From a virus, in the IMG/VR virus record IMGVR_UViG_3300042544_001153, positions 1 to 26,149 of that record: DNA of 26,149 nt; one strand, 5' to 3'. Shown here one piece after another: positions 14,401-21,104 of the stretch. Position 1 is the stretch's first letter; every line of letters begins with the position of its first letter. Under the pieces are notes generated by a model, which was not told the DNA's origin, ran no database searches, and saw only the letters and a program-made list of their open reading frames with translations. A program made the translations under genes and the position numbers.

Positions 14401-15636
14401 TTAGGTTGAGTCATCACTTGGGTCATATACTTCTGAAAACTTTCCTTTATCAAAGTCTGCTACCATTACGAAGTCTCCCAAAAATCCATGACGATTTTTT
14501 CTAAACGCCACTTCAAGAGCATCGCTATTTGCTTTACGACCCATTGCAAGAACCCAGTCAGCATCGTAAGCAATTTGTCGTGACCAAGCCACCTGACCAA
14601 GCTGTGGTACAGACTCCAAATCTGAGGCATCATCGGGCGTAGCAGAGGCGATTGCAACAACTGGTATCTGTTCTGAGATAGCCAATAATTTAAGCTCTCT
14701 AGATAGATTCTTTATTTTAACAGTCTCATTTTGAGAAGATCCAGAATTGTCTGTCATAAGTTGTAAGTAATCAATAAATACAATGTCTGGCTTATACTGG
14801 TCAATCTTGGCTCTTACAACATTTGGATTTACTTCGCTTCCACCATCATTAGAGATAATCTTAAATGGTGGTTTGCCTTCTAAGTTTTCTTTTGCCCAAG
14901 CCTTAAACTCATCTTGATTTACACGACCAGAACTTAAGGCACGATGTGACCATTTACCATCTCCAATAATTGCAAAAATTCTATTACGAACTTCCTGCTC
15001 TGTCATTTCTAAAGAAAGGATCATTGGGGTGCGACCATTCTTCCAAGCCTGAACAGCAAAATAAAGTGCTAACCAAGACTTACCAATTGCAGGATACGCA
15101 AGAAGAACTCCAAGTTGTCCCTTAGAAATTCCCATTGGAAGACAAACATCAAATGATGCAATGTTAGATCGAATACCTACATCACCATTCATTGCTGCTT
15201 CTCTTTGTTTATCAAAGTATGCGATAGCATCATCAACATCTGTTACATCAATGTCTCTTACCTTTGCAGTAATTCTTGAGAGAGAAGAAATATCTGAGTT
15301 AAGAGAAGACAGTGCTTTATTAGACTCATTGTCTTGTAAAAGTTGTGCAGCCTTCTTTACAGTTGATCTAAGGGATTCGTCAAGAAAGGTTTCCTTCAAT
15401 CTATTAACGTGATAAATCGTTGGTCCAGAATCATTAGACGGTTCAAAGTCTCTAAACCTAGTTGCAATAAGATTCTTGTCTGGAATTTGACGAGTCTCGT
15501 TATAGTATTCTTTTATAAAGTCCCAAACATCTGACGTGCTTTTAAGCATTGAGTCAATGTTGTTTTCAAATAGCACATGAATATCTTTATTCTTGCAAGC
15601 AGCTGTAATAACATCTACTTCCTCACGCATTCCCAT
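14401..15636 (-). CDS. dnaB: DnaB-like replicative helicase
   Basis: 411 residues. The RecA-fold C-terminal domain has a DnaB-type P-loop, AYPAIGKSW (180-188; Ala as first residue is normal for this family), SLEMTEQEVRNRI (208-220), Walker B IVFIDYLQLM (285-294) and a late KNRHG turn (380-384, arginine-finger region). The N-terminal 150 residues are helical. It is a hexameric 5'-3' helicase that opens the fork and recruits primase. It is slightly shorter than bacterial DnaB (about 470). The ATG at 15636 has GAGGAG seven bases upstream and overlaps the preceding gene by 14 bases. Confidence 0.93.
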   Translation of the reverse strand: MGMREEVDVITAACKNKDIHVLFENNIDSMLKSTSDVWDFIKEYYNETRQIPDKNLIATRFRDFEPSNDSGPTIYHVNRLKETFLDESLRSTVKKAAQLLQDNESNKALSSLNSDISSLSRITAKVRDIDVTDVDDAIAYFDKQREAAMNGDVGIRSNIASFDVCLPMGISKGQLGVLLAYPAIGKSWLALYFAVQAWKNGRTPMILSLEMTEQEVRNRIFAIIGDGKWSHRALSSGRVNQDEFKAWAKENLEGKPPFKIISNDGGSEVNPNVVRAKIDQYKPDIVFIDYLQLMTDNSGSSQNETVKIKNLSRELKLLAISEQIPVVAIASATPDDASDLESVPQLGQVAWSRQIAYDADWVLAMGRKANSDALEVAFRKNRHGFLGDFVMVADFDKGKFSEVYDPSDDST

Positions 15637-15958
15637 TTAGATACTCCTCACGCAATTTTGCTGTTTCTTTTCTACGCTCTAGTCTTAGGCGTTCGTCACG
15701 TTCTTTTTCTTTTAAAGTTGAAATAATGGTGTCTACATTGTTATAGAACCAAGCAAGAGGATGACCCTCTTTCTGTAAAGTAAAGTAGTATTCTAAAGCC
15801 TTGTCTATTTGGTCCAACTGGTAATCTTCAATAATTGAAACCGCTGCCCATTTTTCTTTGTACTTGTTTATGTTTGGCTTTATGTTATATTTGTTTTCAT
15901 ACAACTTTGCATAGTTGTTTAAGAAAATATATGCTAGCTTTGCTTTATCCGCTGTCAC
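15623..15958 (-). CDS. Hypothetical helical protein before the helicase
   Basis: 111 residues, GTG start in a GTGA junction. It is predicted almost entirely helical, with a Tyr/Asn-rich N-terminus (YIFLNNYAKLYENKYN), then DQIDKALEYYFTLQKEGHPLAWFYNNVDTI and a strongly charged C-terminal helix (KEKERDERLRLERRKETAKLREEY). The position directly before the DnaB-like gene, and the size, are compatible with a helicase loader or cofactor. No ATPase motif is present, so it is not a DnaC/DnaI-type loader. This functional suggestion rests on context alone. Confidence 0.75.
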   Translation of the reverse strand: MTADKAKLAYIFLNNYAKLYENKYNIKPNINKYKEKWAAVSIIEDYQLDQIDKALEYYFTLQKEGHPLAWFYNNVDTIISTLKEKERDERLRLERRKETAKLREEYLNGNA

Positions 15959-16167
15959 TTCTTAAGGTCCTGCTCTATCTCTTGAACCTTTTCCATTAAT
16001 TTATTTTCTACAAAAGAGTATACCCTGTTCATGGCTGAGTCAACGTTGCCATCTGTATCTCTTACAAAGTCTTCTACACCTAATTCAACATGTACGCTTT
16101 CATAGTTTCCCAAGTTCCTAACAAACTTAAGGTTAACTCTAACCGTTGTTGTTTCCTTTTGGCTCAT
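15955..16167 (-). CDS. Hypothetical small protein
   Basis: 70 residues from the ATG at 16167, chosen because GGGAG stands six bases upstream; a longer reading from 16197 would overlap its neighbour more. The sequence has two strands (TTVRVNLKFVRNLGNYESVHVELGVEDF) then a helix (DSAMNRVYSFVENKLMEKVQEIEQDL), an alpha/beta arrangement. I recall similar small proteins in other actinophages but not a function for them. Its stop overlaps the next GTG (GTGA). Confidence 0.75.
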   Translation of the reverse strand: MSQKETTTVRVNLKFVRNLGNYESVHVELGVEDFVRDTDGNVDSAMNRVYSFVENKLMEKVQEIEQDLKK

Positions 16168-16429
16168 TACTATCTCCCTGGCTACTTGTAAAACCAATCA
16201 TACCATATTTTGACGATTTGTCAAAATCCTTTTCTTCTGAAAGAAATCTAGAAAGTGTTAGCCAACCTTCAACTGCATTAATTAAAGAATCTACATCTTT
16301 CTTTTTTGTTGCAATCTTTGATGCTTGTGCTAATGTTTCTGCTGCACCAATCAATGCTGTATCTTCTGAAAGCTCAGAACCAATAAACTTTTCTAGTTCT
16401 GTCATTTTTATTTTTTTATGTCTAGCCAC
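16139..16429 (-). CDS. Hypothetical small helical protein
   Basis: 96 residues from the GTG at 16429, which overlaps the upstream stop as TAGTG and has AGGAG just upstream; an ATG at 16450 is possible but would begin inside the previous gene. The N-terminus is basic (ARHKKIKM), the middle helical and Ala/Leu-rich (ALIGAAETLAQASKIATKKKDVDSLI; LTLSRFLSEEKDF), and the C-terminus polar and disordered (SSQGDSNEPKGNNNG). The family was not recognised. Confidence 0.7.
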   Translation of the reverse strand: MARHKKIKMTELEKFIGSELSEDTALIGAAETLAQASKIATKKKDVDSLINAVEGWLTLSRFLSEEKDFDKSSKYGMIGFTSSQGDSNEPKGNNNG

Positions 16430-16929
16430 TAGAACTCCTCTGCTTTCCAAATAGGAACATAAGTTCCGTCTTCTTTTCTTACATAAAGCATTTGTCTAAG
16501 ATTTAATTTTGCTTCTAGTTCTTCACGACTTGGAACCCTTGAAGATATTATTATACCATCTTTTCTAGGTCTGCCTATGTGAACTCCAGCAAAATATTCT
16601 CTAAGTTCAAATATATTTTCTGTAGAAAAATAATATGTAGATTTGTTATTTGACCATATTAGTTTTGGCTTTGAAACAAGACCGTTCTTCATAGCAAACC
16701 TAAGTCTATCTGGATGCCTATTTAAAGATCTTGAAGCTTCGCCTATTCTGTAGCATGGTTTTTTAAATTCTTTATAGTCATGATAGGAAAATGTTGCTTG
16801 AGTTTTTGTTTCCATATTAAACAAATAAACAATACCTTTTGGTCTATCTATTCTAACAACATGGTGCACGTCACCATTTATAAAGCACTTTTTCTTAACA
16901 GGCTTTATTGTCCCATTGACGAGTACCAT
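16429..16929 (-). CDS. MerR/excisionase-like helix-turn-helix protein
   Basis: 166 residues. An N-terminal beta-rich part (about 1-55) precedes YRIGEASRSLNRHPDRLRFAM and NGLVSKPKL (about 60-90), which fits a MerR/Xis-type winged helix, with RIGEASRSL as first helix and HPDRLRFAMKNGLV as recognition helix. A strand pair (KSTYYFSTENIFELREYF) and a basic loop (HIGRPRKDG) follow. It is probably a sequence-specific DNA-binding regulator or architectural protein. It lies early in the replication module, so it could control the switch between modules. The first 25 bases overlap the upstream zinc-ribbon gene. Confidence 0.7.
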   Translation of the reverse strand: MVLVNGTIKPVKKKCFINGDVHHVVRIDRPKGIVYLFNMETKTQATFSYHDYKEFKKPCYRIGEASRSLNRHPDRLRFAMKNGLVSKPKLIWSNNKSTYYFSTENIFELREYFAGVHIGRPRKDGIIISSRVPSREELEAKLNLRQMLYVRKEDGTYVPIWKAEEF

Positions 16930-17096
16930 TTAAATTTCTTTTCCTTTTCTAAAAGCCATAAAGGAAATGTGCCATAATTTGCAGGGTTGTTAAATATCCA
17001 TCTTTTTCCACAGGAAAAACAGAACATCTCAATGTGAGAGTCAGTAGTAAATACTCTATCTACTAAGACTCTGCCACTGCATACCTTACACCACAT
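16905..17096 (-). CDS. Zinc-ribbon micro-protein
   Basis: 63 residues: MWCKVCSGRVLVDRVF then MFCFSCGKRWIFNNP, a classical two-CxxC ribbon (Cys3, Cys6, Cys26, Cys29), followed by an aromatic tail (FPLWLLEKEKKFKWYSSM). Function unknown. A -10 box ends six bases before the ATG, so it is a candidate for leaderless translation. No Shine-Dalgarno sequence is present. It begins the run of genes that leads to the HTH protein and the helicase. Confidence 0.75.
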   Translation of the reverse strand: MWCKVCSGRVLVDRVFTTDSHIEMFCFSCGKRWIFNNPANYGTFPLWLLEKEKKFKWYSSMGQ

Positions 17097-17102
17097 TATT
17101 AA

Positions 17103-17126
17103 ATTATAGCCTAAGGTTATACCTTA
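17103..17126 (-). promoter_or_regulatory. Leaderless promoter candidate with adjacent dyad
   Basis: TATAAT on the minus strand (17103-17108) is followed by six bases and the ATG at 17096. In place of a -35 there is a perfect dyad, TAAGG-TATAA-CCTTA (17112-17126), overlapping the metallophosphoesterase stop. The dyad could be an activator or repressor site. There is no TTGACA-like hexamer. Confidence 0.4.
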
Positions 17127-17926
17127 AAGAACTTGCCATCTACTACACAAGAGTAGTCAGGAGAGACGTGTACTAGTTGAATATGAGGGTAGTTTCCATT
17201 TTCAATATGTGCAATTGCAAAAGCCTTTTGCCAGTTATGATTATTTGTATACATCATTCCTGTAGACTTTTCATCACACATATGACCAATTTCGTATCCA
17301 CGCAAAGTTTCTCCTAGTCCACCGTTTCTTAACTCGTAGGTATTAAAGTAAACACCTGCACGATGGGAGTGACCACGAATAAGAGATACCCCAAAGTTAT
17401 CTACATCTTTACGAACAGACTCTCCTGCATTTTGCGAAATGGCATTTCCATGATGAACATGGATATCTCCAAAGCGATGAGCAGGTGGCTGATTGTAATA
17501 AATATAATCGTAACCAAGGCTGTCTAAATTCCATAGTGCCTCTGGAGTTGTTGCCTCTACATATTCTGGAAGCTTTTTATCAATGTATTCAAATACACGA
17601 ATGTCGTGGTTTCCAAGTGCTGAAAACAACTGTGCATTTTTTGCTACTTTTCGTGTCTTAGTATAAAAGTCTCTTGCTAGTTTTGCTTCATGTTGCATAA
17701 GGGGCATAATTGCATTTCCGTTATCATCCTTGTGCATCTTTAAAAACTCTGCTGAGCGACCTTCTGTGTACTTGCTATAGCAAGCTTGATCGTCTGTATC
17801 ACCTAGATAATCAACTACGTCTGGCTTAAACCATCTCATTACCTTAAACCATAGCTCAATCATCTTATCATCTTGATATGGGAATTGCTGGTCTGATGAC
17901 AGCATCCACTTCAAATCGTTTGTCAT
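17117..17926 (-). CDS. Calcineurin-like metallophosphoesterase
   Basis: 269 residues with the metallophosphoesterase motifs in order: SSDQQ (10-14, first metal Asp12), LGDTDD (41-46), ALGNHD (103-108), HVHHG (156-160) and RGHSH (184-188). The enzyme hydrolyses phosphodiesters or monoesters with a dinuclear metal site. The usual DxH at motif I is DxQ here (Gln14), which may alter metal affinity. Substrates in phages are not settled; nucleic-acid end processing or cyclic-nucleotide cleavage are possibilities. It is the first gene after the fibre block and has its own promoter and dyad. The start ATG at 17926 has only a weak purine-rich ribosome site. Confidence 0.88.
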   Translation of the reverse strand: MTNDLKWMLSSDQQFPYQDDKMIELWFKVMRWFKPDVVDYLGDTDDQACYSKYTEGRSAEFLKMHKDDNGNAIMPLMQHEAKLARDFYTKTRKVAKNAQLFSALGNHDIRVFEYIDKKLPEYVEATTPEALWNLDSLGYDYIYYNQPPAHRFGDIHVHHGNAISQNAGESVRKDVDNFGVSLIRGHSHRAGVYFNTYELRNGGLGETLRGYEIGHMCDEKSTGMMYTNNHNWQKAFAIAHIENGNYPHIQLVHVSPDYSCVVDGKFFKV

Positions 17927-17944
17927 TAAAAACTTTCTGTTTAG

Positions 17945-17962
17945 GCATAGATATGGCTATGC
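17945..17962 (-). repeat. Small leader hairpin before the metallophosphoesterase
   Basis: GCATAG (17945-17950) and CTATGC (17957-17962) form a 6-bp stem with a six-base loop inside the predicted 5' leader. It ends about 19 bases before the start codon and is not followed by a T-run. It may stabilise the mRNA or modulate translation. Confidence 0.45.
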
Positions 17963-17977
17963 TTGTATTAATAAAAA

Positions 17978-18006
17978 AGTATATCATGTTGACATGGCAA
18001 TGTCAA
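17978..18006 (-). promoter_or_regulatory. Consensus promoter at the fibre/replication boundary
   Basis: The minus strand reads TTGACA (18001-18006), a 17-base spacer, then TATACT (17978-17983) preceded by TGA (extended -10). The predicted start near 17971 gives a leader of about 45 bases. The promoter lies in the 87-base gap, the second largest in the window, between the last fibre gene and the metallophosphoesterase. Confidence 0.8.
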
Positions 18007-18007
18007 C
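17988..18007. promoter_or_regulatory. Palindromic operator candidate over the -35 box
   Basis: GTTGACAT and ATGTCAAC are perfect 8-bp inverted arms separated by four bases. The upstream arm contains the -35 hexamer and the other arm lies in the spacer, so a dimeric protein bound here would block polymerase. Confidence 0.6.
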
Positions 18008-18013
18008 TATTTG

Positions 18014-18469
18014 CTAGGACTTCTTTTTTCCAATTGCAATATAGTTTACGCTAACGGCTTTATCTGCACCAAATGTGTCTGTGTCCGTTACTAACATTAC
18101 CGTCATTTTAAATGAGCTAGCATTAACTCCAGCCACTGATGCGGTAGCTTTGTATGCTCTACCACTTGAGTCAGGGAAGGTTGGGGTAACAACAATAAAA
18201 ACATTATTGTCTGCAAATGGAATTGGAAAATTAACATTTGCTTCTATTGTTTTTTGTGCTGCAGGTGCAGTTGTTGAAAAGACTCCCGTTTGAACCTGCA
18301 CTGCTGTATTGCCTAAAAGACCTGGACCATAGAACTCAACAACTCTTTGTGCCACTCCAGTTGCTGAAGAAGAACCAGAAGAAGTATTTCTTAGCTCATT
18401 AATTTCTGTTACTAGCTGGTTTAACCATTCTGTTGTAATGGGCATTCCATCGCTAAGTCTAGTTGCCAT
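18014..18469 (-). CDS. Probable virion protein with lectin-like C-terminus
   Basis: 151 residues from the ATG at 18469, preceded by AAGGG; a GTG nine bases upstream is an alternative. The N-terminus (MATRLSDGMPITTEWLNQLVTEINELR) is helical, followed by a Ser/Gly linker and a beta-rich C-terminal half (VNFPIPFADNNVFIVVTPTF to VSVNYIAIGKKKS). That half resembles the H-type-lectin/fibre-tip fold, with the terminal strand pattern NYIAIG. Its start overlaps the end of the coiled-coil micro-gene by 11 bases. It is likely a small fibre or adhesion subunit at the virion tip. The lectin call is from pattern only. Confidence 0.6.
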   Translation of the reverse strand: MATRLSDGMPITTEWLNQLVTEINELRNTSSGSSSATGVAQRVVEFYGPGLLGNTAVQVQTGVFSTTAPAAQKTIEANVNFPIPFADNNVFIVVTPTFPDSSGRAYKATASVAGVNASSFKMTVMLVTDTDTFGADKAVSVNYIAIGKKKS

Positions 18470-18626
18470 TGCTTTCACCCTTTAGAGAAGCGATCTCTGC
18501 ATCTTTTGCAGCAAGTGCTTCTGTTGCTTGTGCCTTAAGCACAGCCATCTGTGTTTCGTACTGACTTGTAATTTGACCAATACGATTTTGTAGTTCTTGA
18601 ACTACTAGTTCCAAAGTTGTTGACAT
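18459..18626 (-). CDS. 55-residue coiled-coil micro-protein
   Basis: MSTTLELVVQELQNRIGQIT, then a helix with heptad-like spacing (SQYETQMAVLKAQATEAL, AAKDAEIASLKGESNGN). It is predicted to be a single continuous helix, probably an oligomerising coiled coil. AAGGAG lies five bases before the ATG at 18626, and a -10 box stands 24 bases before the start codon. The stop overlaps the next gene, so the two are translated together. Small coiled coils next to fibre genes can be trimerisation or assembly factors; that is inference. The gene fills what would otherwise be a 188-base gap. Confidence 0.75.
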   Translation of the reverse strand: MSTTLELVVQELQNRIGQITSQYETQMAVLKAQATEALAAKDAEIASLKGESNGN

Positions 18627-18650
18627 TATGTCTCCTTATGTTTGACTTCT

Positions 18651-18679
18651 ATTATAGCATCAAGTGCTATTTATTTCCA
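18651..18679 (-). promoter_or_regulatory. Promoter candidate for the coiled-coil gene
   Basis: The minus strand reads TGGAAA (18674-18679, 4 of 6), a 17-base spacer, then TATAAT (18651-18656) preceded by TGC, an extended -10. The start near 18644 gives a leader of about 18 bases containing AAGGAG. Confidence 0.5.
18654..18670. repeat. 6-bp dyad over the -10 box and preceding stop codon
   Basis: ATAGCA (18654-18659) and TGCTAT (18665-18670) are perfect inverted arms with a five-base loop. It covers the stop codon of the fibronectin-domain gene and half of the -10 box. It could be a weak terminator stem for the gene upstream or an operator. Confidence 0.45.
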
Positions 18680-20721
18680 GTTATGCTCATATCTATAGCA
18701 GATGTTATTGTATACGCTTCTTGAAGGGACCAGCCAACAATTAATCTTCCATCATCAAAGTTTGCAACGGCTCCAGTTCCAGTAAAAACAACAGAATTAA
18801 CATTAGATAGTTTTAAGTAATTATAATATGCTTTAGAAACAAAGCTTTTTGTTCCAGCTCCAGATACTGTTGTATTATCAAAATAGTATACTAGCTCTGG
18901 ATAAGTTGTTCCAATGTGAATAGTTATACCCTTTGAGGTAGAGGTATCCTTATAGAACCTAAAAGTTGCGTCATCAAGTCTGGCTGCTGCTGGAAGATCT
19001 GTTGAGCTTGTAATTGGAGTATAGAACACACCAAAGTATTGTTTAGTTGTTGTTTCTGTTACATTGTAGTTTACTCTTTCTGCTACATATCTTCCAGGTG
19101 TTCCAGGAACATATTCTCTTCTTGCAGGAACCCATCTTCTATTCCTTCCAGTACCAGTCCAGTATCCAGGAACAGTTATCCAATATCCTGGTCTTCCTGG
19201 CTGCCAAACATTTACAATTCTGCTCTTAGTTACGGTTGCAGTTGTAACAACTACTCCCACACCAGCCTTAGTGGTTGAGTAAGTGCTCCATCCATCAGTA
19301 GAGAATGTTCTTCTATCGTATGGGTCATAATAAGATACAGTGGTTCTAAGCCTTGTAGATTCTGTAGAGGTGTAATTTTTATCTGTCTGTGCCACCCATC
19401 TTTTTCCAGTTTCTGCTGCCCTGCCTGTTGAAACTGAAATTTCATTTGAATATTTACTTGTTCCACTATATATTGTGCCATCTGCACCTCTTGCCCTAAT
19501 TCTAATAGTGTAGTCTGTTTGATTTGCAAGATCTAAAGTATACTCAATTCTAGTTGCATCTGCTATAGTTGTTGTTGCTATTGATATATCATCGCTAAAG
19601 GTTCCATATGTTCCTCCAGAAATTTGAATAAAATATCTATCTGCATTTGCAACATCTGTCCATTGTAATTTAACGCTATTGTGGTCAACCGATACTCCCT
19701 TAAGAAAGATATTTCCAAGAGAAGGTTGAGTAAATTTAAAGCTTATTGAATTTGACTCGGCGGATTGCTGTGCTGTAGGAGGATCATTATCTGGCGGTAA
19801 GGTTAAAATATTGTTTTTTGCCACGACATAAATAGAATAATCTGAGGTGGTTCCATCTGTAAATGAAAAAGTTTCTTCCATGCCTCCACTTGGAGTAATT
19901 GTTCCAAATTTTACAAAAGTTCCTTCTCTATTTCTATAGATATCATATCCCGTTGCCCTTCTGTCTTTTGTCCAGGCAATTACCATAGTGCCTGTTGTAT
20001 CTACTGGAAATTTAACAGTTACTACTGGTGGATCTGGAACCCTAATTGGGGTTGCTCTAGTTAATTGAGGAGAAGATATTCCTGGATTGCTAGATGCGTC
20101 AAGGGAGTTGACAAAAAATTTATAATTTGCCTCTCTATTTGTTGCTATAGTTTTTGTATTTTTTTTGTAAACAGTAAAAGATGCTCCAGATGCATTTGAA
20201 AAAGTCCAGTCCGTGTACAAAGTTAGGCTAGTGTTACTCTCAATAGACTTTACCTTGCCAACATAGGTTTGAGTTCCTCCAATATTTGCAAACAAAATTT
20301 CATCTACAACTATTTGTGAAGTGAAGCTCGTGCCAGAACCAGAAACAATTGAAGACAAAATGTTTAATGATATTGTTCCAGTTCCACTGGTAGTAACTTT
20401 ATTTTGAGAAGATAAAAACTGAAAACCATTTGGTTGTTGAGTTACAACTGGATCTAAATATGTTCCTTGTGGAGTTTCAGATACAAAAACTGAATAAGTT
20501 TCTGCCGTAACGTTTGGATCCCACTCAAGAACTACCTCATCTGCAGTCTTGCTTTTAATCTTAAAGTTTTGAATTGTGTTTAATGCTGGGGAAAATACTT
20601 CTTTCCATTGCCCATTTACTTTTGCATAAGCAGACTTTACCTGCTTCCATTCACCATTTACTTTTGTGTATCCTGTCGAGATAGGAGCCCATGCATCCTT
20701 TACTCCAATGTATCCAGCCAT
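18667..20721 (-). CDS. Fibronectin type III tail-fibre/adhesion protein
   Basis: 684 residues from the ATG at 20721 (TAATG overlap; a TTG 18 bases upstream is less likely). The N-terminus begins MAGYIGVKDAWAP and has a tandem 14-residue repeat of the form GYTKVNGEWKQV / AYAKVNGQWKEV. Three fibronectin-III-like domains follow (about 45-220, 230-325 and 335-432). The first is interrupted by an inserted SGTGT-type beta module (about 107-189). A segment rich in Pro, Gly, Trp and Arg (about 503-548, with PGRPGYW and VPGYWTG) leads to a C-terminal beta domain. Exposed immunoglobulin-like domains on phage tails and capsids bind host surface carbohydrate. No enzymatic motif is present. Confidence 0.82.
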   Translation of the reverse strand: MAGYIGVKDAWAPISTGYTKVNGEWKQVKSAYAKVNGQWKEVFSPALNTIQNFKIKSKTADEVVLEWDPNVTAETYSVFVSETPQGTYLDPVVTQQPNGFQFLSSQNKVTTSGTGTISLNILSSIVSGSGTSFTSQIVVDEILFANIGGTQTYVGKVKSIESNTSLTLYTDWTFSNASGASFTVYKKNTKTIATNREANYKFFVNSLDASSNPGISSPQLTRATPIRVPDPPVVTVKFPVDTTGTMVIAWTKDRRATGYDIYRNREGTFVKFGTITPSGGMEETFSFTDGTTSDYSIYVVAKNNILTLPPDNDPPTAQQSAESNSISFKFTQPSLGNIFLKGVSVDHNSVKLQWTDVANADRYFIQISGGTYGTFSDDISIATTTIADATRIEYTLDLANQTDYTIRIRARGADGTIYSGTSKYSNEISVSTGRAAETGKRWVAQTDKNYTSTESTRLRTTVSYYDPYDRRTFSTDGWSTYSTTKAGVGVVVTTATVTKSRIVNVWQPGRPGYWITVPGYWTGTGRNRRWVPARREYVPGTPGRYVAERVNYNVTETTTKQYFGVFYTPITSSTDLPAAARLDDATFRFYKDTSTSKGITIHIGTTYPELVYYFDNTTVSGAGTKSFVSKAYYNYLKLSNVNSVVFTGTGAVANFDDGRLIVGWSLQEAYTITSAIDMSITGNK
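20596..20673 (-). repeat. Tandem 42-bp repeat coding for KVNGxWKxV
   Basis: Two adjacent 42-bp units encode GYTKVNGEWKQVKS and AYAKVNGQWKEVFS. The DNA is similar but not identical, so the duplication is old or under protein-level selection. It lies at the N-terminus of the fibronectin-domain protein. Confidence 0.75.
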
Positions 20722-21095
20722 TATTGATACACGAACCAAATATCACCATCTGCTCCATCTGCTGATAGTGGTGCCCTTTGAGAAATTGTTGTTCTTCTAA
20801 ATGCAGAAATAAGAGTATTTATTGAATTAGCCTTGTCAACGGTGCTAACTACAGTTGAGCTGGCTGAGGATATATCTAACCATGTAGGCTGTTTCCATTC
20901 AACAGTAAGTCCGTTATTTGTTAGATAGTATCCTGAATTATTTGAACTAATAGATAAACTATTTGTAAGACCAGATGCATCGTTTATAACAACCCCAGGA
21001 CTTTCAAAGCTAAGAATCTTAAACGGCTCTTGGCTTGTAATACTTGAGGTTCTAAGAGGAGTCTTAAATGAATGTATAATTTTGTCTGCAGACAT
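20721..21095 (-). CDS. Hypothetical virion accessory protein
   Basis: 124 residues; ATG at 21095 with AAGGAG five bases upstream. It is rich in Ser, Thr and Asn with short strands (KILSFESPGVVINDASG, YYLTNNGLTVEWKQP) and ends in SADGADGDIWFVYQ, a tip-like ending often seen in phage fibre proteins. No catalytic motif is present. It is sandwiched between two large fibre genes, so a fibre junction, cap or chaperone role is likely from context. The stop overlaps the next ATG as TAATG. Confidence 0.7.
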   Translation of the reverse strand: MSADKIIHSFKTPLRTSSITSQEPFKILSFESPGVVINDASGLTNSLSISSNNSGYYLTNNGLTVEWKQPTWLDISSASSTVVSTVDKANSINTLISAFRRTTISQRAPLSADGADGDIWFVYQ

Positions 21096-21104
21096 TTTTG
21101 CTCC

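Noticed and set aside
14401-15636. The helicase P-loop begins with Ala rather than Gly (AYPAIGKS).
   Set aside because: DnaB-family helicases normally read A-R-P-x-x-GKT/S at this place, so this is not a lost catalytic residue.
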